DNA of 43,201 nucleotides from an uncultured Lachnospiraceae bacterium (GCA_910586585.1 CAJUKA010000031.1:1-43201), one strand, 5' to 3'. Shown: positions 35,082 to 42,810, numbered from the stretch's first letter. Notes: generated by a model not told the origin, from the sequence alone. A program made the numbers and translations.

Positions 35082-35104
35082 AAAAAATTAAGTGCAAATG
35101 CACT
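35082..35104 (-). terminator. Terminator hairpin after the omega-RNA-like region
   Basis: On the minus strand, AGTGC and GCACT form a stem with a four-base loop, followed by TAATTTTTT. It lies about 230 bp beyond the stop of the nuclease-dead TnpB gene and directly after the structured RNA candidate, so it would end a transcript covering both. The hairpin sequence begins where a guide segment would be expected. Confidence 0.6.
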
Positions 35105-35251
35105 CAATCCCCCCAAAGCTATGCTTTGTTTAAATATAATTATCATATGGATTATCGGAACGTTTCCGTTTGTATATTCTATACTTCGCTCCGTGAAAGC
35201 CACGGTCCTGGCATACCCGATAACTGCTTGTACAGTTTAGCTAATGCCGAC
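35105..35251 (-). ncRNA. Omega-RNA (guide-RNA scaffold)-like structured region
   Basis: Downstream of the TnpB-like gene the minus strand can fold into a compact multi-branch structure. TTATCGG and CCGATAA form a closing stem (35217-35223 with 35152-35158). Inside it lie three hairpins: CCGTG/CACGG (35191-35205), GTATA-GAA-TATAC (35172-35184) and AACG-GAAA-CGTT with a GNRA loop (35159-35170). An AACTG/CAGTT hairpin precedes it, and AAAGC-ATA-GCTTT plus GGGGGGATT follow. TnpB omega-RNAs occupy this same place at the 3' end of tnpB, with the guide at the very 3' end. The boundaries and the guide are not determined; the role is inferred from position and fold. Confidence 0.6.
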
Positions 35252-35336
35252 TTTTTGCTATTTATGTCAATATACTTCCCTGCAATCCAATTCTGGTGAA
35301 ATCATCTTTTGACAATTTATTCACAGGTCCATACTT

Positions 35337-36671
35337 TTAACCATTATATTTCATCTGAATATTTTTTGCGGAATTCAAAGCTATGGTTGTTTTCAGCCCG
35401 CAATTCTCACAGATAAATTCCATATTCTGTCTTTTTCCTTCTGCGCCACATACAGAGCATATCCTTCCTGTTCCTTTTGAATTTATTTCTATCAATTCAA
35501 CAGAATGAATCTGACACTTATATGCGAGCCGTTCTTTAATATAACTGCGAAAATTTCTTGTTAATTTTCTATTGACTGATTTTGAATAATATTTTGTTTT
35601 ATCCTTAACGACAGGTTTGGTAATAACAATTTTTTTCGGTTTTTCTGTTTTGAACATCCTGTTAATTTCTGCGTTTATAAAATCTGTAGTTCTTGTCTTT
35701 TCTTTCTCTTTTTGCTTGACATATTTAGATTTCCCAAGATTATTGGCTTCAATGTTATCTGCCTTTCTTGTATCGCCGCTTTCTGTACTTTGTTCAAATA
35801 TTGTATACATCCTGCGCCGTTCTCTATTTTTTCTAGCAAGTCGTTCCGTTTCAGGACTGACCAATTCATCAAGCGCTTTCCCATAAATCGTTCCATTGGA
35901 TAATGTGAACATATCCCTATGTCCTATATGGATATAAACAGTATTGATATAATCCTGATGTTTCTTTATTTTTGTTTCAACTGGTACTGCAAGCGCTACA
36001 AAATTCTCCTTGATGTGAATTTGTATCTGTCTGTCAAAAGTCCGGCTGTCTTTTAAAGGAATCGAAATCCTTTTTCGAGGAATTCTGCATACAACGCGCA
36101 TTGCACCATCTTTATAAGAATAACCATTTGGAGATATGCGAAAAGAGTCTTTGTTGTCTGTTTTTGGCTGTGTCAGATATCGTCTTGTAAGTCTGCACAA
36201 CAAATTATTCAGACGTTTCACATTAATATCAAGGTCTTTCGCATTTCTAGGCATCTCATATTCCTGATGATTCAAAATAGCAGCATATACATTATTCAGC
36301 TTTAGCACAGTTCTCAAATAGAGTTTGTCGTTCGCATTAAGATTCTCATTTGCTGTAACCAATTCCCCTATTTTATTTTTTACAATTCCCCATCTTGCTT
36401 TGATGTCTGTGACAGCATCTGCTATGGCAAGTTCGTAGTATACGGCTGGTAAATTTAACTGTTCTCTTAATCCGCAGCATCGCATCTCATTTAGAATGTT
36501 GTATACAGGAGTTAACTTGCTTAAACTTTTTATTCCAGAATACTTTGCGTAAACATAATTTTTTACTGTGCAGCAGTCTGATGCAATTCCTTTTAAAAAC
36601 TCCATTGTTTCTTGTGACAATAACTCGCTATACTGCCAAATTGTTTTGGTGATAGTGCTGACAGCAGACAT
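35337..36671 (-). CDS. TnpB homologue with all RuvC catalytic residues replaced (TldR-like candidate)
   Basis: The ATG at 36671 follows GGAGG by 10 bp. The 444-residue intact frame aligns along its length with IS200/IS605 TnpB. YIHIGHRDMFTLSNG is RuvC-I, KKIVITKPVVK is RuvC-II, and a zinc ribbon (Cys405, 408, 421, 424) precedes IALNSAKNI, RuvC-III. The catalytic Asp, Glu and Asp of TnpB (IDxG, IVxE, DxNAA) are His248, Thr351 and Ala431 here. The protein should not cut DNA but keeps the RNA- and DNA-binding framework. Nuclease-dead TnpB proteins that act as RNA-guided repressors are known as TldR. No tnpA gene is adjacent. A decaying transposon gene is the alternative, but the frame is undamaged. 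Confidence 0.82.
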   Translation of the reverse strand: MSAVSTITKTIWQYSELLSQETMEFLKGIASDCCTVKNYVYAKYSGIKSLSKLTPVYNILNEMRCCGLREQLNLPAVYYELAIADAVTDIKARWGIVKNKIGELVTANENLNANDKLYLRTVLKLNNVYAAILNHQEYEMPRNAKDLDINVKRLNNLLCRLTRRYLTQPKTDNKDSFRISPNGYSYKDGAMRVVCRIPRKRISIPLKDSRTFDRQIQIHIKENFVALAVPVETKIKKHQDYINTVYIHIGHRDMFTLSNGTIYGKALDELVSPETERLARKNRERRRMYTIFEQSTESGDTRKADNIEANNLGKSKYVKQKEKEKTRTTDFINAEINRMFKTEKPKKIVITKPVVKDKTKYYSKSVNRKLTRNFRSYIKERLAYKCQIHSVELIEINSKGTGRICSVCGAEGKRQNMEFICENCGLKTTIALNSAKNIQMKYNG

Positions 36672-36761
36672 TCTATTCCACCCTCCAAAAAAATCTGCCC
36701 ATGTCGAAAAATCTATCCCTTTTGATATATGCACTGCTTATCTTTAAATGCTAATACAATC

Positions 36762-36805
36762 GTTATATGAGATTTTCGCAGATTTTCCTATTCTGCGAAA
36801 AAAGA
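36762..36805 (-). promoter_or_regulatory. Palindrome at the probable promoter of the TnpB-like gene
   Basis: TTTTCGCAGA and TCTGCGAAAA (36773-36801) form a 10-bp inverted repeat about 100 bp upstream of the TnpB-like start. A TATAAC sequence (minus strand, 36762-36767) follows it at the position of a -10 box, so the palindrome would cover the -35 region. A near copy of the whole palindrome lies in opposite orientation at 37122-37154. It may be an operator; the promoter itself is weak by eye. Confidence 0.4.
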
Positions 36806-37154
36806 AATAGGTATTTTTTAACTGAAAATACCTGTAATTTTTTTCATATAACTTTATATCGACATTAGTTTAACATGTTTTAACTTAAAAGACAATTATT
36901 TTTTGAGAATTTCATAAAAAAAATTATTGGAAATATATGTGAATTATAAATAATTCTTTGAAAAACAAAGAAATTATACTATTTCATGGTCAATTTTAGG
37001 GTCAAAAATCTTATCCAATTTTCAAATCAATGTAATTGGAAAATTGGATTCCTATAAAGATTTCATGGTCAATTTCTGGGTCAACAGAGATTGAATATTT
37101 CCATAATTTAAAGCTTTTCGCCTCTTTTTTCGCAGAATAGGAAAGTCTACGAAA
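36773..37154. repeat. Nested repeat block upstream of the TnpB-like gene
   Basis: This gene-free block of about 380 bp is bounded by two inverted copies of a 32-bp palindromic sequence (36773-36805 and 37122-37154, about 90 percent alike). Inside are two direct repeats sharing TTTCATGGTCAATTT and GGGTCAA (36980-37006 and 37059-37085), which flank a hairpin with an 11-bp stem (ATCCAATTTTC at 37013-37023 and GAAAATTGGAT at 37039-37049). The arrangement is symmetrical. No ORF or transposase gene lies within it and no target-site duplication is visible. It could be a regulatory region, a small RNA gene or a non-autonomous element. Confidence 0.6.
36809..36844. terminator. Possible bidirectional terminator
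   Basis: AGGTATTTT (36809-36817) and AAAATACCT (36825-36833) form a 9-bp stem with a seven-base loop. It is followed on the plus strand by seven T after a short gap, and on the minus strand by a T-rich run. It would end a transcript arising within the repeat block or reading in from either side. The stem is AU-rich, so strength is uncertain. Confidence 0.4.
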
Positions 37155-37183
37155 TAATTACTACCTTTTTCCATAAATAATGT

Positions 37184-37229
37184 AAAAAAATCTGACATAA
37201 AATATGATGTCCCATACTCTATATCAGAC
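37184..37229 (-). terminator. Rho-independent terminator after the methyltransferase-cytidylyltransferase gene
   Basis: On the minus strand TCTGATATA pairs with TATGTCAGA (one G-U) around a loop with a small inner pairing, followed by seven T. It begins about 25 bp beyond the stop codon at 37255 and separates the fusion gene from the TnpB-like gene. It is related in sequence to the terminator at 31034-31080. Confidence 0.75.
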
Positions 37230-37254
37230 TTTTGTTTTATATTAATACTGTTTT

Positions 37255-39393
37255 TTAGGATTTTGACTCCGCAAGTTGTTGTTTTATCTGTGTTGAACTG
37301 ACCCCTTGCGTATACTCAAAAAATTCCATATTAGAACCTACCGCCAGTAGTTGTTCTAGATCTCTTTTCCAGTCGGGACCATGATCGTTCCCAGAGAAAT
37401 GACAATCAAAATGGTATAAATTCCAAGCATCAATTTTTTTGGTATTATGGAAATCCACAGCCACCACTTCATCTACTTCACGAATTGCAGCTACTACTGC
37501 TGCCCGTTGTTCATATGAAATATGTGGTCGCTTATGTTTAAAATGCTCTACCAGTTCATCTGTCAAAACACCTACTATTAAATGTTCGCACCGCTGCTTT
37601 GAACGGCGAATCAAGTTTAAATGACCAACATGAAATAAATCAAATACCCCTGGTACATAACCAATTTTGTATGGCTTTTCTCCTGATAGAACGTTTTTTT
37701 CAGGATTGGTCTTTTTCGCCTCAAGCTGGTAAACTTTCACTTGCGGCGTCGCACTATTTAGTCTGTCCACATTTTTCTGCATCTTTGCCTTATCAGGATA
37801 CGCCCATTTATAAAATGCTTTGTGTGCTTCCCGTTTCCGTACATCATCCAGAAATCTGTTTTCTTCTCTTTGAAAAATTGGCCAGAGTTCTTTCATTTTA
37901 TACCGTTCTTGGAAATAACTTAATGGAATATATTCACTTGCACGCTCTGTGAAACAGTAAATATAATGAATTGCACGAAACAATGCATATTTTGCTGGAT
38001 AATTTTCCCGTACAAATTCCTGATCAAAGTAGATAAATTCTTCATTCTGATAAAAACAATTCAATGGAATAAGTTCCATATAAACCTTTTTTAAAATAGG
38101 TCCCCACGACAAATTTTTAGTATCTTCTGTCACCAATACATTTTCTGAAGCATTCACTTCTTCAGATGAGCGCAAAATATTCTGCCACAGCCGCTCCACA
38201 ATTTCTTTCATTTCTTCTGAATTTTGTACAATTTTTTCTTTCATGACATTCGAGAGCATTGGCGCATAGATACGCGGCATTATTATTTTCGTACCATCAA
38301 CCGACTGCGGTACAATATTAAGTCCATGTGCTGCAATATCTTCCATTCTTTCATACAGCTTCATGATATTTCTTTCACCCTCTTGATACAAAGGAATTTT
38401 TGCTACTTTTTCGTCCTCATAAATCACCGTCGCAAAACTTCTTTCCTTTCCTCTGTCTGTTGAAACCGCCGCATAAACTGCCTTTCCCAGCATTCCATCA
38501 TAAGTTGATTCTATCAAAAACGAGTTTGCAAAAAAAGGAAAAACTTCATTTTCCACCAGGTCATCATACAACATATTTTCATTAAACAGCATAGAAACAT
38601 GATCTGGATAATAAGGAATCAACCTTTCTCTGAGATTTTTTTCAGGCAGATACTTGTCGGTATATATTAACTGCGGCAATCTGTAATCAGGCAGTGGGTA
38701 ATAGATCTTTTTATTCTTATATCCTGCCTGGTCCCATATTTGTTCAATTTCTTTTCGCGTAAAGGAATGTGCACCTCTGTTTCCCTCTGGATATTTTCGA
38801 ATACTATCAAAAACTTTTCCTGTATGAATGTTTTTCATTCCAGCAAAATAACGCAATCCATATCGGTTATCAACTGCTGCGAGTAGAATTCCATCTGATT
38901 TTAGATATCTTCCAAGCTTTCTTAAATATTCTGCATATACAGTCTTATCAAAAGTTCCTTTTCCAGTCCGTTCCAAAATACCTGTCAAAATAATATAGTC
39001 AAACCCCTCCTCAAACGGCATGTCCATAATATCTCCAACATAAATAGAAAGATTCTCAACAGAATCATATCTTTTTTCAATTATCTGTGCACGGAACAGA
39101 GAACGTTCTGTCACAACTACCTGGGCAGCTTTCTCGCAAAACAATCCTGTTAATGCTCCATATCCGCCTCCAACTTCCAAAATTCTGGCATTTTTGCAAA
39201 AATCATACCAATTAAAAAGTCCTCTGCGCAATTCACTGAGTGCTAGATAGACTGGAAACCGCCCCTCTTCCTGCAAAATCTTCTCAAAATCCTGGTTTGT
39301 TGCAGAAAATACATAGTCATATACTGCTTGATCTGTAGCAGAAATCTTGCTATTTGCTTCTTTTTTAAAAAAATCTGTGTAAATTGTCGCCAT
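37255..39393 (-). CDS. Methyltransferase / central domain / cytidylyltransferase fusion protein
   Basis: This 712-residue protein has three parts. Residues about 60-250 are a class I SAM methyltransferase (ARILEVGGGYGALTGLFCEK, VVVTERSLFRAQII, FDYIILTGILERTGKG, DGILLAAVDNRYGLRYFAG). Residues about 290-560 have no motif I can name; they contain VYAAVSTDRGKERSFATVIY and VAKIPLYQEGERNIMKLYER, with a faint kinase-like feel. Residues about 590-705 are a TagD/GCT-like cytidylyltransferase (IGYVPGVFDLFHVGHLNLI with the HxGH motif, HLIVGVLTDELVE, FFEYTQGVSSTQIKQQL). It may make and methylate a CDP-activated group in one chain. ATG follows AAAGGA at 12 bp. Confidence 0.85.
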   Translation of the reverse strand: MATIYTDFFKKEANSKISATDQAVYDYVFSATNQDFEKILQEEGRFPVYLALSELRRGLFNWYDFCKNARILEVGGGYGALTGLFCEKAAQVVVTERSLFRAQIIEKRYDSVENLSIYVGDIMDMPFEEGFDYIILTGILERTGKGTFDKTVYAEYLRKLGRYLKSDGILLAAVDNRYGLRYFAGMKNIHTGKVFDSIRKYPEGNRGAHSFTRKEIEQIWDQAGYKNKKIYYPLPDYRLPQLIYTDKYLPEKNLRERLIPYYPDHVSMLFNENMLYDDLVENEVFPFFANSFLIESTYDGMLGKAVYAAVSTDRGKERSFATVIYEDEKVAKIPLYQEGERNIMKLYERMEDIAAHGLNIVPQSVDGTKIIMPRIYAPMLSNVMKEKIVQNSEEMKEIVERLWQNILRSSEEVNASENVLVTEDTKNLSWGPILKKVYMELIPLNCFYQNEEFIYFDQEFVRENYPAKYALFRAIHYIYCFTERASEYIPLSYFQERYKMKELWPIFQREENRFLDDVRKREAHKAFYKWAYPDKAKMQKNVDRLNSATPQVKVYQLEAKKTNPEKNVLSGEKPYKIGYVPGVFDLFHVGHLNLIRRSKQRCEHLIVGVLTDELVEHFKHKRPHISYEQRAAVVAAIREVDEVVAVDFHNTKKIDAWNLYHFDCHFSGNDHGPDWKRDLEQLLAVGSNMEFFEYTQGVSSTQIKQQLAESKS

Positions 39394-39516
39394 ATTTTTG
39401 TATCGTCCTTTCTAAAATAATTGCGTACAAGTTTCTATATACTTTCGGTTTTCCTCATGTTTTATCGTACTGTACCTTCTATCTTCCCATATCCCCCTAA
39501 TTGCAGGTTTTCTATG

Positions 39517-40887
39517 TTATAACTCCATATCTTCCCCAGCACCAAAGCGAATAAATTTTATATTTTTACTATCGTGTTGTACCACCATAACTGTCCATAG
39601 TTCTTGCGTCAATTCTCCTATTTTGCGGTCGTAAGTTACGGCACCATCTGGCTTTTTGTCCTTAAAGTCCTCTACTTTTGTGCAGCCCAATGAAACAATC
39701 GGAAACATTCTTTTTCGATAAATTTGATCGGCATGGTTATGTCCATGAATCCATCCCAGTACACAATGTTTTGGATTTTCTTGCATATATTGTTCCAGAA
39801 CTTCTACCATTTTTTCTCCATTTCGAATGTCCTTGCTCCAATAATGGATTTCTGGGAGAGGCGGAACATGAGAAAAAACCAACACACGAAAGTTTTCTGG
39901 TACTGTTTTTAAAACTTCTTGCAGCCATAAAACTTCCTCCTGGGAAAACCCATATCGTATCTTTTCACATTCATCAAATGAATGCAGAAATATACCCCGC
40001 ACAAGAATTTCCTCAAAATCTTTATAATAATAAAGTGCATGCCCATTCCTCACTGCACCATCGCAGCAACCATTGTGATACAGCCAATACTGTTCTTCTT
40101 TCGAAAATCGTTCAGGATTACCCTTAAAATAATTGGTATCATGGTTTCCAATCACAAAATAAACTGGTTTATCCAGTGAAAGCAAATCTTTTTTCACAAT
40201 ATCCACATAATGATAATTAACTTCCCGACAAATCATACCATCTGTCAAATCACCAAGATGAATAATGCTATCAAATGGTGCTCTTTTGTTTACTTCCTTG
40301 ATACACCAGACAGTATCTTCCCAGGTTCCATTTACGACATAATGAGAATCTGTTAAAAGAAGAAATGCTTTGCTACGGTGTTTTTCCTTTGCAGAATTGA
40401 TTTTTTCTGTGGTATCTTTTATTTCCTCTTCAAATAAGTGAGTCAAATTATTATTTAATCCTATACTTTCTGGCAGATCGGATTCGTAAATCAGGATATG
40501 ATTAATATGATCCGCTTCTGATGCGTCTATCGCTCTTCCATCGCATCTGCGCAAATTAACCCGGAAATAACACTCCCTGTCAAATACATATTCTGTTTGA
40601 TAATATGTATTTGGTTTTACAGCATCATCAAACATCACCCAACATTCGTTCTCCTGATATGCATATGTATACATATAGGTATCATCTCGTTCCAGCATAT
40701 ATACTGCCAATGCAAATTCATATACTGTATCCAGCAGCAAAATCCTGCTGCCAGGGAATGCCTTATAAAACTGTCTGGTTGTCATTCTGTCAATATGTCC
40801 ATATTCCAGCATTCCTGTATATATGGACAAACGGACACCTTCTTTTGCTTCTAATATTTGCTGTTTCATTTTTTTCTCATTTTCCAT
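39517..40887 (-). CDS. Calcineurin-like metallophosphoesterase
   Basis: The start is placed at the ATG at 40887, after GGTGGAAG; the longer frame begins at a TTG (40974). In the 456-residue product the first 160 residues lack known motifs. The metallophosphoesterase core follows with the expected order of metal ligands: LLLTDSHYV (DxH), SIIHLGDLTDG (GDxxD), VYFVIGNHDTN (GNHD), LVFSHVPPLPE (SH) and LGWIHGHNHADQI (GHxH). No signal peptide is visible. It is the first gene of the polyol block, with its own promoter, and may hydrolyse a nucleotide-linked or polyol phosphate. Confidence 0.88.
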   Translation of the reverse strand: MENEKKMKQQILEAKEGVRLSIYTGMLEYGHIDRMTTRQFYKAFPGSRILLLDTVYEFALAVYMLERDDTYMYTYAYQENECWVMFDDAVKPNTYYQTEYVFDRECYFRVNLRRCDGRAIDASEADHINHILIYESDLPESIGLNNNLTHLFEEEIKDTTEKINSAKEKHRSKAFLLLTDSHYVVNGTWEDTVWCIKEVNKRAPFDSIIHLGDLTDGMICREVNYHYVDIVKKDLLSLDKPVYFVIGNHDTNYFKGNPERFSKEEQYWLYHNGCCDGAVRNGHALYYYKDFEEILVRGIFLHSFDECEKIRYGFSQEEVLWLQEVLKTVPENFRVLVFSHVPPLPEIHYWSKDIRNGEKMVEVLEQYMQENPKHCVLGWIHGHNHADQIYRKRMFPIVSLGCTKVEDFKDKKPDGAVTYDRKIGELTQELWTVMVVQHDSKNIKFIRFGAGEDMEL

Positions 40888-41025
40888 TTTCATCTTCCAC
40901 CCATTTAATTTTGTCACATACCAACGACAATTCCTTAGCATCTTAATTACAAAATGGCTGTCATTTAATGCCAAACTGTAATAATTTACTTACGCATAAT
41001 GAACGTCTTCAACTTTTTAGTGCTA

Positions 41026-41054
41026 ATTATATCAATTGTCCAGCAAATATTCAA
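41026..41054 (-). promoter_or_regulatory. Sigma-A-type promoter for the metallophosphoesterase gene
   Basis: On the minus strand TTGAAT (41049-41054) and a consensus TATAAT (41026-41031) are separated by exactly 17 bp. They lie about 140 bp upstream of the chosen start of the metallophosphoesterase gene and read towards it. This is the best promoter seen in the window and probably starts transcription of the polyol block. Confidence 0.75.
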
Positions 41055-41114
41055 TCGTTTGTTCTGTATTTTTTCTAGATTTGACAACTTATGAATGGGC
41101 ATAGCTGAACTGTT

Positions 41115-41620
41115 GTTACTTTTCACGGGGTGGGGAAATATAATTGGAATATATGCACTGTGGCTTTGATAATAGATCGGGTCACAGTGCTTTTTGTTGT
41201 AAAGTAGTGGCTTTTTGAAAATTGTACCACTATTCTATTGGTGCTGTAATAGTGGCGTATTATAACTTTCTTACCACTATTAGGTACAAAAATGGCATCT
41301 ATCATTAAAAAACTCAACAAACAGACAGGAATCACCTATGTTTATGAATCAGAATCTTACTGGGACAAGGATAAGAAACAGCCGCGCTCAAAGAGAAGGC
41401 TGATCGGTAAGATCGATGAGGCAACAGGTGAGATCGTACAAAAGACGTCTCTCAAAGATAGAAGAACTCTCCCGTCTCTGATAAGGGCAGAGTAACAGCG
41501 CACTGGAAGGAGGAAAAGGCAGTGAACGGCCAGCAGTATTTTCTGTCAACTTCATTATCGTACCGGCTCAGGGCAGCACAACAGGAACTGGCCTGCTTTC
41601 CCCACCCCGTGAAAAGTAAC
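41115..41620. mobile_element. Internally deleted insertion sequence with 24-bp perfect terminal inverted repeats
   Basis: The ends 41115-41138 and 41597-41620 are perfect inverted repeats of 24 bp (outer end GTTACTTTTCACGGGG). Between them lie a hairpin followed by T5 (41155-41195) that could block incoming transcription, further short inverted repeats built on ATAGTGG/CCACTAT, and the 5' part of a transposase gene. At 506 bp it is far too short to encode a full transposase, so it is a MITE-like deletion derivative. No target-site duplication is evident, which suggests the flanks were rearranged or the duplication has decayed. Confidence 0.75.
41292..41495 (+). pseudogene. N-terminal fragment of a DDE transposase
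   Basis: The 67-codon frame begins MASIIKKLNKQTGITYVYE and SYWDKDKKQPRSKRRLIGKI, then DEATGEIV. This is the typical opening of IS4/IS1634-like transposases of Clostridia. The catalytic DDE region is missing, and the frame ends shortly after a deletion near 41480. It lies within the inverted repeats of the defective element and is the only plus-strand gene remnant of that element. Confidence 0.65.
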
Positions 41621-41621
41621 T

Positions 41622-42011
41622 TCAAGCAAGGTCAAGGGCTGCTGTGCCTGCACTTTTTCGTATCTTTTTGAGCATTGTGTTCCGCACCTTGCGGATGTTG
41701 CGGTCTGACTGCCCACGAATAACTGCAATCTTGACGGAGCTGCACTGCCGCAGATCAGACAGGAACAAAAGAAACTTGTGATCCTCGTTCAACTCCCGCA
41801 GGACGACAGACATATCCGCATCGGTCACAAGCTCGTGAATATCGTAAGGACAGTAAAAGATCGTATCTATGAAATCATCCTTGCGCTGATGGTTGGCATC
41901 GAGCCAGTCATACCACGCCACAAGATTTTCATAATCTTTGAGCGTTCGGGCAGAATCCTCCAACCGCTTCAGAGCCTGCGCCCAAAGCTCACGCTTTAAG
42001 AACTTTTGTTC
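41622..42011 (-). pseudogene. Sigma-region-4-like fragment from a conjugative-type element
   Basis: The frame is open from a stop near 42012 to the stop at 41622 but has no good start codon; a TTG at 41963 is the only late option. The product includes ELWAQALKRLEDSARTLK and LVAWYDWLDANH, and ends with a helix-turn-helix-like segment (VKIAVIRGQSDRNIRKVRNT, then MLKKIRKS). This resembles the small sigma-like proteins of Tn1549-type conjugative elements. Base composition is clearly GC-richer than the surroundings. It abuts the inverted repeat of the defective insertion sequence, so both ends appear broken. Confidence 0.55.
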
Positions 42012-42014
42012 TCA

Positions 42015-42155
42015 ATGAAATGGAGTCTAGAATCGGTCACTCCTTCAAAAAGGTTAAGTCCCGCTGTTACAGGGAACATAAAGACGGCTTATTTCCTAAA
42101 TGAAGATGACCCATTTGATGACGATTTTGGAGAAGAAGGTTTTTATATCTTCTAA
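42015..42155 (+). pseudogene. Short plus-strand fragment, unknown
   Basis: An ATG-initiated frame of 46 codons ends with an acidic tail (NEDDPFDDDFGEEGFYIF). I do not recognise it. It looks like the C-terminus of a larger protein cut off by the rearrangement at about 42.01 kb, because the adjoining minus-strand fragment is also truncated at that point. A terminator-like hairpin follows at 42204-42228. Confidence 0.3.
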
Positions 42156-42203
42156 ATCCTTAACCGTTTGTTTTATGTATCTAAAACACCACTCTATCCA
42201 ACA

Positions 42204-42228
42204 TATGTTCATAGAACATACATTTTTT
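42204..42228 (+). terminator. Terminator-like hairpin on the plus strand
   Basis: TATGTTC and GAACATA form a 7-bp stem with a three-base loop, followed by CATTTTTT. It lies about 50 bp beyond the short plus-strand fragment ending at 42155. The stem is AU-rich and only moderately convincing. Confidence 0.4.
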
Positions 42229-42262
42229 CTTGTATATTAAAAATCGGAATTTCCTATAAAGT

Positions 42263-42292
42263 AAAAAACACTATTCAAATTGATGAATAATG
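42263..42292 (-). terminator. Rho-independent terminator after the DUF4160/DUF2442/XRE genes
   Basis: On the minus strand CATTATTC pairs with GAATAGTG (one G-U) around an eight-base loop, followed by six T. It is directly beyond the stop of the XRE remnant at 42295 and so ends the three-gene transcript. Confidence 0.65.
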
Positions 42293-42294
42293 CT

Positions 42295-42510
42295 TTAAAC
42301 TCTTTTCCCATCTGGAAATTGAAATATTGAAATATACTCACATCCTAAGTATTTTCCCATTTCCTCCAGTTCTTCTTGTGTAAATTTACCAACTTTTAAA
42401 CGTTTTGAAAAATTTTATTGTGACATTCCCATTTTTTGTCCTAATTCCGTTTGGCTCATTCCAGCAATGTCACACGCTGCCTTTACTCTTTGTTGTATAG
42501 TAATTTTTAT
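42295..42510 (-). pseudogene. XRE-family helix-turn-helix regulator, inactivated
   Basis: The minus-strand reading gives KITIQQRVKAACDIAGMSQ, TELGQKMGMSQ, a TAA stop, then NFSKRLKVGKFTQEELEEMG and KYLGCEYISIFQFPDGKRV. This is a typical short XRE repressor with the helix-turn-helix in GMSQTELGQKMGMSQ. A CAA to TAA change interrupts it, and the expected ATG reads ATA. It follows the DUF2442 gene by 7 bp and precedes a terminator, so it was the third gene of a small operon. A sequencing error could explain one defect, but two changes favour real decay. Confidence 0.7.
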
Positions 42511-42517
42511 CGCCTTC

Positions 42518-42799
42518 TTATGCTATTCTTTCCACTGATTCAGGTAGATTATATAAAGTATCTGGATCAATATCTATACATTTGCTTTCGTTTCTATCTC
42601 CTACAATATCCCATGCAAGCGTATCATTTAATATAGTACATGATTCCATAAAAATATTAATATCACTTATCTTAGAAAAAACTTCTGTATGCAAAAATGG
42701 TTTTATGTCGTACAAGACAATTTTCCCATCAGAAAAATAAACAGATACTGTAAAATCTTCATGCGCTATTACTTGTACTATTTCCGGAAAATAATACAT
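42518..42799 (-). CDS. DUF2442 family protein
   Basis: The 93-residue product (MYYFPEIVQVIAHEDFTV, VYFSDGKIVLYDIKPFL, LAWDIVGDRNESKCIDIDPD) has the DUF2442 pattern: a beta-rich N-terminal half and the terminal DIDPDTLY block. ATG follows GGGGGTGTATTT. It is 11 bp downstream of the DUF4160 gene. The two families are very often adjacent in mobile and accessory regions and are suspected to form a toxin-antitoxin-like pair. That role is not demonstrated. Confidence 0.85.
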   Translation of the reverse strand: MYYFPEIVQVIAHEDFTVSVYFSDGKIVLYDIKPFLHTEVFSKISDINIFMESCTILNDTLAWDIVGDRNESKCIDIDPDTLYNLPESVERIA

Positions 42800-42810
42800 A
42801 AATACACCCC

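Noticed and set aside
36980..37085. CRISPR array
   Set aside because: Only two imperfect direct repeats are present, with a self-complementary spacer and no cas genes.
36773..37154. Complete MITE with terminal inverted repeats
   Set aside because: The inverted arms are themselves palindromes and there is no target-site duplication, so a regulatory repeat is equally likely. It is reported only as a repeat block.
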